A program made the translations under genes and the position numbers. Under the pieces are notes generated by a model that did no database searches, was not told the DNA's origin, and saw only the letters and a list, made by a program, of their open reading frames with translations. A DNA stretch of 34,631 nt from Caulobacteraceae bacterium (lineage in GTDB: Bacteria; Pseudomonadota; Alphaproteobacteria; Caulobacterales; Caulobacteraceae), in the NCBI GenBank assembly GCA_019746095.1, contig JAIESL010000045.1, positions 1 to 34,631 of the forward strand, read 5' to 3'. Of this stretch, positions 17,100 to 23,523 are shown one piece after another (position 1 is the first letter of the stretch; every line of letters begins with the position of its first letter).

Positions 17100-17124
17100 C
17101 GCGGTAGGTCATTCGCTCTTGCAT
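16891..17124 (-). CDS. AlpA/excisionase-family helix-turn-helix DNA-binding protein
   Basis: A 77-residue protein whose core is MTYRVNEVLAMTGLSRSTLYRLVAQGELP followed by VKVCGRTLIARDDLEAMVQR. This is the MerR-like winged helix-turn-helix of AlpA and excisionase proteins, which in integrative islands control integrase expression or act as excision directionality factors. GGAGCGGG upstream favours the ATG at 17,124; an internal ATG at 17,112 starts exactly at the domain. It is convergent with the integrase and overlaps its 3' end by 209 bases in antisense, so transcripts of the two genes are complementary there. Upstream it faces the toxin-antitoxin promoter. Confidence 0.8.
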   Translation of the reverse strand: MQERMTYRVNEVLAMTGLSRSTLYRLVAQGELPLVKVCGRTLIARDDLEAMVQRMRRVPVLASAARRPSGRTRPMPA

Positions 17125-17229
17125 AAACCCGCTCCATCGCAGTGCGGCGCGCTTGCCGCCCAGCCTGCCTAGCGCCGACAGAGCGCCCCGGCTGTTGCAG
17201 GGGATTGGAGCGACCTTCCAGTTATTCAC

Positions 17230-17258
17230 TTGCTAGATTATACCAAATTGGGTATAAA
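17230..17258 (+). promoter_or_regulatory. Promoter and palindromic operator of the toxin-antitoxin operon
   Basis: TTGCTA (17,230-17,235) and TATAAA (17,253-17,258) are 17 bases apart, an excellent promoter. A perfect inverted repeat TTATACC-AAATTG-GGTATAA (arms 17,238-17,244 and 17,251-17,257) fills the spacer and overlaps the -10. This is a typical placement for autorepression by the antitoxin. The predicted transcription start (about 17,265) is only a few bases before the ATG at 17,268, so the first gene would be essentially leaderless. The palindrome could also serve the divergent AlpA-like gene. Confidence 0.7.
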
Positions 17259-17267
17259 TGAGGTCGT

Positions 17268-17675
17268 ATGGTTCATCTTCCGCCTGCCAACGAGAAGCCC
17301 GTCCATTGGATCGGGTCTTCCAAATCCGACCTGCTGGCACTGCCGCAGGAAGTGGTGAGCGATCTGGGCTATGCGCTGGGCTTGGCGCAACTAGGAGGCA
17401 AACACCCGCAGGCCAAGCCTTGGAAAGGCGAAGGCGCGGGTGTGTTTGAAATCGTGGAGAGCTTCGAGGGCAATGCCTATCGCGGCATCTACACCGTCCG
17501 CTTCGAGGGCGTGGTCTATGTGCTCCACGTCTTTCAGAAGAAGTCGCCATCGGGGATCCGAACGGCGCAGACGGATATCGACCTGGTGAGCGAGCGCCTG
17601 AAACGCGCCCGCGAACATTACGAGAGCAACTACCAACAGCCCACGAAGGGCAAGGCAGGCAAACGTGGCAAATGA
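17268..17675 (+). CDS. HigB/Gp49-like toxin (RelE superfamily)
   Basis: This 135-residue protein matches the phage-derived Gp49-like/HigB toxin family: a KSDLLALPQEVVSDLGYALGLAQLG helix, GAGVFEIVESF, the strand pair YRGIYTVRFEGVVYVLHVFQKKSPSGIRTAQ, and a terminal basic helix LVSERLKRAREHY. Members are RelE-fold endoribonucleases that usually cut mRNA at the ribosome; activity here is inferred from the family. The toxin gene precedes the antitoxin, the order known for HigBA. It overlaps the antitoxin by 11 bases and sits behind an autoregulatory-looking palindrome. Confidence 0.88.
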   Translation: MVHLPPANEKPVHWIGSSKSDLLALPQEVVSDLGYALGLAQLGGKHPQAKPWKGEGAGVFEIVESFEGNAYRGIYTVRFEGVVYVLHVFQKKSPSGIRTAQTDIDLVSERLKRAREHYESNYQQPTKGKAGKRGK

Positions 17676-17985
17676 CATCACCGAAGGCACCGGCAACGTC
17701 TTCGCCGATCTGGGTCTACCAGACGCCACCGACCGTCAAACCAAGACGCGGCTGGCGATGGCTGTGAACGCGCTGCTGAAAGAACGCCGCCTCAAACAGA
17801 CGGATACAGCGACCATCCTGCGCATCCCGCAATCCAAAGTGTCAGCTCTTGCCAACTATCGGCTCGATCATTTCTCGGTCGAAAAGCTGATGAGCTTCCT
17901 CAATGCTCTGGAGCAGGACGTGGAGATCGTCATCCGCCCGAGCCGTGAAACGGTGGGGCACACTTCCGTTTTTGCGCTGACCTAA
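17665..17985 (+). CDS. XRE/HigA2-like helix-turn-helix antitoxin
   Basis: A 106-residue antitoxin of the XRE group fused to the short tail typical of Gp49-type partners. The helix-turn-helix is LKERRLKQTDTATILRIPQSKVSALANYRLDHFSVEKLMSFLNAL, followed by EQDVEIVIRP. It should neutralise the preceding toxin and repress the operon through the TTATACC/GGTATAA palindrome; that is inference from the family and the operator. The start is a GTG at 17,665 inside the toxin gene. Its TAA is immediately followed by the ATG of the next gene (TAAATG), so the third gene is coupled to it. Confidence 0.88.
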   Translation: MANDITEGTGNVFADLGLPDATDRQTKTRLAMAVNALLKERRLKQTDTATILRIPQSKVSALANYRLDHFSVEKLMSFLNALEQDVEIVIRPSRETVGHTSVFALT

Positions 17986-18828
17986 ATGTTCAACCTCATC
18001 ATGTTTTCCGTGGAGTGGGAAAACAACGGTGTCACGTCCGTGCCCACAGCGCGCATGTTCGAATACACCGACCAACATATCATCGATCAGTTTCGCGTGG
18101 ACGGCAGTCCGGTCCTGGAGAGCCTAACGGCTCTGCCTTGCCTGTTCCTGCAAGAGGGCACCGGCAACGAGGTTGCCTATGTCGGCCAAATCAACCGGGC
18201 ACGGCGGGTCGGCACCGATTTGTCCATCGAATACACCTTCGACGCCCAAGTCCCTCCGCTCGAAAACAGCATGATCCATGCAAACCGCGCGGCTCTCCAC
18301 ATGCCGTATGATTTCGAATTCTCGCGTAATCACTGGGCAGTGAAGGATGTGGACCTCTACCGCTTTTTGCTCGGAAACGTCCGACCGCGCCGTCAACGCC
18401 CGACGGTCTTTCAGATCGCTGAGCACGAGAATATCGAACCCGCCCTGGCCTCCGCCATGATGCCCTTCGATGCTGGTTTTACCGATGTTTACGCCAGCAT
18501 TCAGCAGGCCTCCGCCGACGCGGGTCTGCGATGCCGGCGCGCCGATGACATCTGGGAAAACGCCGCGATCATTCAGGACGTGGTCGCCCTGATCGACCGC
18601 TCGCGCATCGTGGTTTGCGACTGTACCGGCCGGAACCCGAACGTCTTCTACGAGGCGGGCATCGCCCATACCCTTGGGCGTGAAGTGATCCTGATCACCC
18701 AGAACGAGCAGGACATCCCGTTCGATCTTCGGCATCTGCGATACATCCGCTACCTGAACAACGCCGAAGGGCGCGCCGCTTTGGCGACGGCCCTGCAAAC
18801 CCGGATGCAGACGATCCTGGGCCATTAA
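17986..18828 (+). CDS. Protein with nucleoside 2-deoxyribosyltransferase-like C-terminal domain, third gene of the HigBA operon
   Basis: A 280-residue protein with two parts. The N-terminal half (1-140) is unrecognised and rich in beta strands. The C-terminal half shows an NDT/TIR-like Rossmann fold: FQIAEHENIEPALASAMMPFDAGFTDVYASIQ, GLRCRRADDIWENAAIIQDVVALIDRSRIVVCDCTGRNPNVFYEAGIAHTLGREVILITQ. In related families the NVFYEAGIAHTLG segment supplies a catalytic-type Glu, and the family handles nucleosides or nucleotides; some relatives are antiphage effectors or sensors. It directly abuts the antitoxin stop, so it is probably co-regulated with HigBA. The role as a third module of the toxin-antitoxin operon is inference. 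Confidence 0.72.
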   Translation: MFNLIMFSVEWENNGVTSVPTARMFEYTDQHIIDQFRVDGSPVLESLTALPCLFLQEGTGNEVAYVGQINRARRVGTDLSIEYTFDAQVPPLENSMIHANRAALHMPYDFEFSRNHWAVKDVDLYRFLLGNVRPRRQRPTVFQIAEHENIEPALASAMMPFDAGFTDVYASIQQASADAGLRCRRADDIWENAAIIQDVVALIDRSRIVVCDCTGRNPNVFYEAGIAHTLGREVILITQNEQDIPFDLRHLRYIRYLNNAEGRAALATALQTRMQTILGH

Positions 18829-18920
18829 GGCCCGCACCGGATCGCGCCGATGGTTGCGGCGAAAGCCGCGATCAGTTGAGCGATGGCGGTAACGATCAGG
18901 GCGATGTTGGCTGGTTTCAT
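18825..18920 (-). CDS. 31-residue hydrophobic peptide
   Basis: A short minus-strand gene encodes a peptide starting MKPANIALIVTAIAQLIAAF and ending IGAIRCGP: one membrane helix with a short, positively charged tail. An unusually good Shine-Dalgarno, AAAGGAGG, lies six bases before the ATG, which is why I accept so short a gene. Its stop overlaps the stop of the convergent NDT-like gene by four bases. Size, single helix and charged end resemble type I toxins and other small stress-related membrane peptides, but I recognise no family. It could also be a short leader peptide. Confidence 0.6.
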   Translation of the reverse strand: MKPANIALIVTAIAQLIAAFAATIGAIRCGP

Positions 18921-19402
18921 GCTGTCCTCCTTTGGCCCCGCACGGGATGCGCGGGATGAGGAGCCTCCAGCATAGGGCGCAGGCGTTTCGCACAGGCCGC
19001 AGCCGCCTCTGGCGGGCGATGTTGCAGGCACGAAACGAGCGCCTTGAGAAACGCCGACTATGCCATTCTCCGATCTCTGACGCGCATCTCGGGCGGGCTG
19101 AGGGCAGTGTGGACCTTCAACACCCGCGAAGATCGTCCGCCAAAAAATCACCATCTCGTTCAACCGAGACGGCCAGATACCCTCCTGTGCGTCGCCGCAC
19201 CTCCGGCCTCTCCAACTGCGCAACCTGGAGCCTTGGTCGGCGGCTTCAACGAGCATTTTCCCCTTGGGCCTTTAGGCCCTTCCTCGCGAACGCTGCGCTT
19301 CAAAATGCCCGTACCGCCTTCGGCTTGAGGCCACCGCCCAGCGGCTCCCATCGGTGCGCATCGAGGCCGCGCGGTGCGGCTTCAAACGCAAAGGAGGCCA
19401 TC
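18921..19402. other. Long leader region upstream of the DUF736 gene
   Basis: This 482-base spacer is divergent between the hydrophobic peptide gene and DUF736. A near-perfect palindrome GGGCCTTTAGGCCC lies at 19,266-19,279. A short GCCGC/GCGGC hairpin appears closer to the DUF736 start, near 19,366-19,380. Overlapping open frames on the plus strand run through it, but none has a convincing start or domain. The unusually long leader may carry regulatory RNA structure; I can support only the hairpins. Confidence 0.4.
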
Positions 19403-19696
19403 ATGGCAAACATCGGAACCTTCACTCGCGACGGCGCAAACTTCACCGGCGCAATCACCACCCTGGCTCTCAAGGCCAAGGCGACCCTTCAGCCCAACAG
19501 CAAGGTCAGCGACCTGGCACCCGACTACCGGGTCTATGCAGGCGGCGTCGAGATCGGCGCGGCCTGGCTCAAGACCAGCCGAGGCGAACGCCCCTACCTG
19601 TCCGTCAAACTGGACGACCCCAGCTTCCCCGGCGCGATCTTCTGCCGGATGATCGAAGGCCAGGACGGTCGCCACCAGCTCCTGTGGAGCCGCTGA
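19403..19696 (+). CDS. DUF736 domain protein
   Basis: A 97-residue protein with the standard DUF736 sequence: MANIGTFTRDGANFTGAITTLALKAKATLQP, then DYRVYAGGVEIGAAWLKTSRGERPYLSVKLDDPSFPGAIFCRM. DUF736 proteins are small, probably cytoplasmic, and are found almost always on conjugative plasmids and integrative elements of alphaproteobacteria; their molecular role is not established. AAAGGAGG precedes the ATG. A strong hairpin follows the stop at once. Its presence supports an integrative/mobilisable element. Confidence 0.92.
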   Translation: MANIGTFTRDGANFTGAITTLALKAKATLQPNSKVSDLAPDYRVYAGGVEIGAAWLKTSRGERPYLSVKLDDPSFPGAIFCRMIEGQDGRHQLLWSR

Positions 19697-19700
19697 GGGA

Positions 19701-19730
19701 ATGGGCCGGTCGCTATCACGACCGGCCCAT
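19701..19730 (+). terminator. Strong 12-bp hairpin after DUF736
   Basis: ATGGGCCGGTCG (19,701-19,712) and CGACCGGCCCAT (19,719-19,730) pair perfectly around the loop CTATCA, four bases after the DUF736 stop. No U-tract follows (CTCGATG), so it may act as a 3'-end stabiliser or a weak intrinsic terminator. Confidence 0.65.
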
Positions 19731-19931
19731 CTCGATGTGCGTTCAGCGCAGGGAGCACGATGGACAGTTCGGGTTCTAGAATCGGTGAACGGCCAAACAG
19801 GGGAACGGAACCAGATGGATCGAGCGTCAATACGGCCCACTTGCCTGCGTCTCCCGCAGATGCGCCCCGGTCGCCGCTGGCGATCTTGTCCGGGGTGAGG
19901 CTAGGCCTATGAGCCAATTCTTGAAGATTAG

Positions 19932-20672
19932 TTAGGTCAGTATCGCGACCGCTGCCGCCAGATCACACGCGGTCTCCAATATCACCGCCAGTTGGTCTAC
20001 CGCGTCAGCCCAAGCACCTGTTTCCGAAATGTGCGCCATCGAGTCTGCGACTATCCGCGCATGCAGGTAGAAGGCGGGCCCAAGAGGAAGGCAGGGAGTG
20101 GTCAGCAGCCCCTCCCGCGCTAGCGAACCGGTGACAAAAGCTCGAGCTAGGCGCCCGTTACCATCGGTGAGCGGATGGCAAAGAATGACGAGAGCGTAAG
20201 CAACTAGAGCTTTCGCTACCGGGTCTGAGTTGGTTGCGCTGTTCTCGGCGAGGTATTCCATCAGTCGTTCACGTTGGGAGGCGTCGGCGTAAACCGTGAA
20301 CTGACCAGTCGCCGTTGATGGATACGTCCGCATGCGCCCGCGCGCCAACTCGACAGAGCGACCGGCGAGTCCAGAGCCTATTTTCTTAAGATCTTCCGGA
20401 CTGGCCGTTGTGGTCATAATCTCCCGCCACACATGCAACAGAATCGGTTCTGCCGCCGGTCTGGAGATAAAACGGCCGAGGATGAGTCTTCGGTCCGAGT
20501 CGCCGTCACGCGCAAGAACGGTCGCCGCTTTCAACTCAAGGCCAAATGTCGAGACGAACGCCCCACCGCAGCTTGACACAGCTTCGATGCGGTCGCGCAA
20601 AGCGAGCAAGCGCGACGTTGATGCAATGACCTCGAGCGGGGGAACTGTGAGTAGGCGAGGACTACGCGGCAT
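19932..20672 (-). CDS. Fic-domain protein (AMP transferase family)
   Basis: A 246-residue Fic protein. The active-site loop is HPLTDGNGRLAR with the catalytic His at residue 166, matching HxFx(D/E)GNGRxxR except for Leu in place of Phe. The N-terminal half (SSCGGAFVSTFGLELKAATVLARDG) is the usual helical region. I see no clear inhibitory (S/T)xxxE(G/N) motif, so inhibition may come from a partner or be absent. Fic proteins usually transfer AMP from ATP to target hydroxyls. I chose the ATG at 20,672, where the protein overlaps the upstream gene by 11 bases; the open frame upstream of it is shadow. It is the third gene of an overlapping three-gene operon. Confidence 0.85.
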   Translation of the reverse strand: MPRSPRLLTVPPLEVIASTSRLLALRDRIEAVSSCGGAFVSTFGLELKAATVLARDGDSDRRLILGRFISRPAAEPILLHVWREIMTTTASPEDLKKIGSGLAGRSVELARGRMRTYPSTATGQFTVYADASQRERLMEYLAENSATNSDPVAKALVAYALVILCHPLTDGNGRLARAFVTGSLAREGLLTTPCLPLGPAFYLHARIVADSMAHISETGAWADAVDQLAVILETACDLAAAVAILT

Positions 20673-21438
20673 CACACTGTGCAGGTGTGTCGACCCACGC
20701 GATACTCTTGCCGAAGGTCGCCTCATAGCTGGTTCGTGCCTGCGCTGACACAACCCATTCCACTCTCACATTCGTCGCACCGAAGTGCGCCAGCACAGCT
20801 GGCGAAAGCCATGCAAAATCATACCGAGTGGGGACGATGACCGCTTGGTCGTCTTCTCTGTGCGCAGCAGCCTCTATAGGCCCCGCTCTTCGGGCCCCAG
20901 CATAATCCGGCTTCAGGGCCGAAGTAATGCAAGCTAGTATCGCCGGATCGATGTTCCGGGTTTCTAGCAGCGCCTTCAAAACGGAATCGCCAGCTTGGAT
21001 GGCCTGAAGTTCCTCCGGATTCAGCAACCCAGGCCTAGCGGTCGCCAACTCCATCCACATTGACGTATCGTTGTGAAATAGGAGGGTCGCACCTTCGGGG
21101 ACTACGGTTTCATGCGCAGGAAGCGCGAGATAGAGCGCGCACGCCGAGAAACAGTCGGAATTGACCTTCACGGACACTTGGCGGGAGGTGATATCCTGTC
21201 CCAAGACTGCGGTGGACTGCCTGTGTCCGCCTGGGCTCTTGATGAACAGGACATCGCCGTCGCGAAGCTCGCGCTGTATGGCGTCAGCCGTCGCCGGAGT
21301 GATCAAACCTGAAAACATGAGAGCAGAGTCAGTACGCCCCAAGCTAAACTGCTCGGGTGACTCTTGGCTCGCACAGGCGCTGGCGCTTCCCAGCGCCAAG
21401 AACAGACTAACGGCTATGGCGTAGGGGCGGCGGATCAA
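20662..21438 (-). CDS. Exported ClpP-fold protein (COG3904-like)
   Basis: A 258-residue protein with an N-terminal signal (RRPYAIAVSLFLALGSASACA), perhaps a lipoprotein signal since Cys22 follows ALGSASA. The mature part resembles COG3904 periplasmic ClpP-like proteins: LFIKSPGGHRQSTAVLGQDI, then VNSDCFSACALYLALPAHE with the candidate nucleophile Ser in CFSAC, then VPEGATLLFHND with a candidate His. A ClpP-fold protease or a non-catalytic relative acting outside the cytoplasm is the best reading. It overlaps the upstream acidic-protein gene by ATGA and the Fic gene by 11 bases, so the three proteins are made together. Confidence 0.68.
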   Translation of the reverse strand: MIRRPYAIAVSLFLALGSASACASQESPEQFSLGRTDSALMFSGLITPATADAIQRELRDGDVLFIKSPGGHRQSTAVLGQDITSRQVSVKVNSDCFSACALYLALPAHETVVPEGATLLFHNDTSMWMELATARPGLLNPEELQAIQAGDSVLKALLETRNIDPAILACITSALKPDYAGARRAGPIEAAAHREDDQAVIVPTRYDFAWLSPAVLAHFGATNVRVEWVVSAQARTSYEATFGKSIAWVDTPAQCDAA

Positions 21439-22667
21439 GAACCGCGCCTCAGCTGCCAGATGCGAAGCTCATAGGCAGCTTCCATAAGCCGAGCTCCTGC
21501 AGTGGCGTTATGCGCGTTTTGCCCACCAAGAACTCCGCTGGCCCATCCAAATCCAAGTCCTTGAAGGAAGCTCAGTCCAGCAGAAAGTCCAAGCGTCGCA
21601 AACTGCACCAGACCATTGGCGAACGGAATGCCAGTGACGCGTTCTTGATGGGCTAAGGACTCGTTGAGGATAGCGGCGTCAAGGCCCCACTGGTGAGGAA
21701 GGAAGGTCTCGCGGCTGAGGAGGTTGTTGTTCCTATCGTATAGCCCATACCCCTCATCGGTCACCACAACAGTACCAATGAAGACGCCATTGAGGACTAC
21801 TGGAGCTGCAAGATCCCCTGCCATTGTCTCATAGGGAGTTCCGATCGCAGTAGTGTTGGGCGCGGCCTGCATTGCCTCCCATAATGTGTTATAGGCTGCA
21901 GCGAGGTCGAGAGCGTCAAGCCCAAGATCACCCCGCGCCCACCAATCCTGGATACCACCGTCCAATTCGTTCAGGGAAGCAACTTGCCAAGTGCGTGAAG
22001 TCTGAAAGCCGAGGAACTCACGATGATATGCTACAGTGAAGCCATTAATAGTTTCACCATTCTCAAGCCAAGTGTTCGGGATAGCTTCACTCCACTCCCG
22101 GAACATGGGAATCAATCCGCCGGGACCTTGAGTACCGAAGACTGAGACGGCCCCAAACTGGCCTGCGTTCTGATAAGCATTATTGTAGTTAAAACCGGTT
22201 CCGGCCGCCCCAAAGTCAATCAGTTCTGGGTCTATGTCGAAGTTCCAAGCGCCATGCATATACTCCTCAAGGCTGTCATAGCCGTCGTCACCGTCACCTC
22301 CGCTGGACGGCCCGCTGTCCAGCCATTCCATCCAGGCGACGAGTTCATCGAGGGTAAACAGGGTAGAGTAGTCGAAGAGCGGCCCCGTAGGTTCATCGGA
22401 CCAAACCGAGGGGGGTGGTGGCGGGGGCTCAGGGGGATTTTCGGGATCTCCCGGAGGGCCGTTGGGATCAGTGTATTCACCGCCGCTGCCATATTGGTCG
22501 AAATCGTAAACAGACAGCGCTCCGTCCTCTCCCTTATCCTTGAACAAGGAAGCAAGTTCGAGTTTTAGATCCTGAGAGCCTTCGCTCCCGATGGCTTGGT
22601 CATTCAAACCATCCTGAATTGTCTTCGCGAGATCCTCCCCGCTGCCGACTTCGAATGACCAGTCCAT
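21435..22667 (-). CDS. 410-residue acidic, proline-rich protein of unknown function (first gene of the Fic operon)
   Basis: I do not recognise this protein. It has no signal peptide. The N-terminal third is acidic and includes a polyproline hinge (PGDPENPPEPPPPPPSVW) and an Asp/Gly-rich stretch (SGPSSGGDGDDGYDSLEEY). The middle is rich in aromatic residues and Asn (GFNYNNAYQNAGQFGAVSVF, REWSEAIPNTWL). A hydrophobic, glycine-rich segment lies near the C-terminus (FANGLVQFATLGLSAGLSFL). Such layout is seen in secreted effectors and large surface or phage-like structural proteins, but no domain supports either. It overlaps the ClpP-fold gene, so it is likely the substrate, client or partner of that protein and of Fic (inference). 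Confidence 0.65.
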   Translation of the reverse strand: MDWSFEVGSGEDLAKTIQDGLNDQAIGSEGSQDLKLELASLFKDKGEDGALSVYDFDQYGSGGEYTDPNGPPGDPENPPEPPPPPPSVWSDEPTGPLFDYSTLFTLDELVAWMEWLDSGPSSGGDGDDGYDSLEEYMHGAWNFDIDPELIDFGAAGTGFNYNNAYQNAGQFGAVSVFGTQGPGGLIPMFREWSEAIPNTWLENGETINGFTVAYHREFLGFQTSRTWQVASLNELDGGIQDWWARGDLGLDALDLAAAYNTLWEAMQAAPNTTAIGTPYETMAGDLAAPVVLNGVFIGTVVVTDEGYGLYDRNNNLLSRETFLPHQWGLDAAILNESLAHQERVTGIPFANGLVQFATLGLSAGLSFLQGLGFGWASGVLGGQNAHNATAGARLMEAAYELRIWQLRRGS

Positions 22668-22764
22668 CGTTCATCGTCCTCCCGCTTAAGCTGCAACATC
22701 GCAGTCTCGACGAACTCCTTCCATGCGACAAACTGCCGCGCTCCCGTTCCTAAAAGGGTTTTCA

Positions 22765-22953
22765 GTGACCAAAAGAGCTCTCTTTGCTATGGATTTCGTG
22801 ATCGTATTGATCATTTTTGGTGGATTCGCGGCAATATATTATCAAGATCATACCTATTCCAAAGGTCTTCCGCGGTTAATACCATTTGGGCTTGTGTTGA
22901 TTTACGGTTTCATTCGACGTTTAATCTGGACTAAGCTCCGTTCTGACCGCTAG
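22765..22953 (+). CDS. Small two-helix membrane protein
   Basis: A 62-residue protein with two membrane helices, FAMDFVIVLIIFGGFAAIYY and LIPFGLVLIYGFIRRLIW, and basic ends. The GTG at 22,765 is preceded by AAAAGGG at a good distance; an in-frame ATG at 22,723 would add 14 residues. Its DNA is noticeably AT-richer than its surroundings. I recognise no family. It is divergent from the Fic operon. Confidence 0.55.
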   Translation: MTKRALFAMDFVIVLIIFGGFAAIYYQDHTYSKGLPRLIPFGLVLIYGFIRRLIWTKLRSDR

Positions 22954-23039
22954 CTATTGCGATCATACAGAGTTCCGGAGTGTTCCTTTCCAGCACTGCC
23001 TGCAAGCAGTAGTAGCATTGCTTCACCCGCTGTCTCGGT

Positions 23040-23190
23040 CCATGCGGTTAGAGCACTTTGCGACCTGATTGAATCTCCGGGGATTCCCGAGGGACGTGGG
23101 TTTTGATTCAACATTCCTGCTGGAAGCGGAGGCCAGCATGGATGAGCAAGGCGCTTTCGGTGGACTCGTCCACACTCCGAATCCCAGCGC
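23040..23190 (+). pseudogene. Remnant of an IS630-type insertion element (left end and transposase N-terminus)
   Basis: The stretch beginning GGTTAGAGCACTTTGCGACC contains GATTGAATC and later TTTTGATTCAA, then a Shine-Dalgarno-like GGAGGCC and an ATG at 23,142. The ATG opens MSKALSVD, a characteristic N-terminus of IS630-family transposases (M.KALSVDLR.RVV...). After these eight residues the frame continues without family similarity, so the element is truncated. The exact ends are approximate; recognition is from family knowledge. Confidence 0.5.
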
Positions 23191-23220
23191 GCACCCAGCG
23201 CGGGGTTGTGGACACCCTCC

Positions 23221-23469
23221 CTACGACCCAGCCCCGCCGTCGCCCTGAAGCAGCTTCTTATCGGCCGCGCCCAGCGCGATGCCGACGACGGCACCGGTCA
23301 GCACCATCGTCGGCGTGACCTCGCGGTTCGCGGCCTTCATGGCCGTGACCACCGAGATCGCGCCCAGGCCAGCACCCAGCAAGCCACCTTCCCAGCCGGA
23401 CCGCTCCGCGACCCGCTTTTGCAGTTCCAACTGAATCTCTCCCAGGGGGAGCCTGTTGAACCATTCCAT
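23221..23469 (-). CDS. Small membrane-associated protein of unknown function
   Basis: An 82-residue protein with an amphipathic N-terminus (MEWFNRLPLGEIQLELQKRV) and two hydrophobic, glycine-rich segments (GWEGGLLGAGLGAISVVTAM and TPTMVLTGAVVGIALGAA). GGAGGA lies just before the ATG, supporting the start. It is downstream of the small recombinase gene in the same direction, 54 bases away, so it may be the second gene of that unit. No family was recognised. Confidence 0.6.
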   Translation of the reverse strand: MEWFNRLPLGEIQLELQKRVAERSGWEGGLLGAGLGAISVVTAMKAANREVTPTMVLTGAVVGIALGAADKKLLQGDGGAGS

Positions 23470-23523
23470 GATCCGTCCTCCACGGCTTCATGCCGTGGGC
23501 AGAACGTCACCGTCCGGGCCGCA

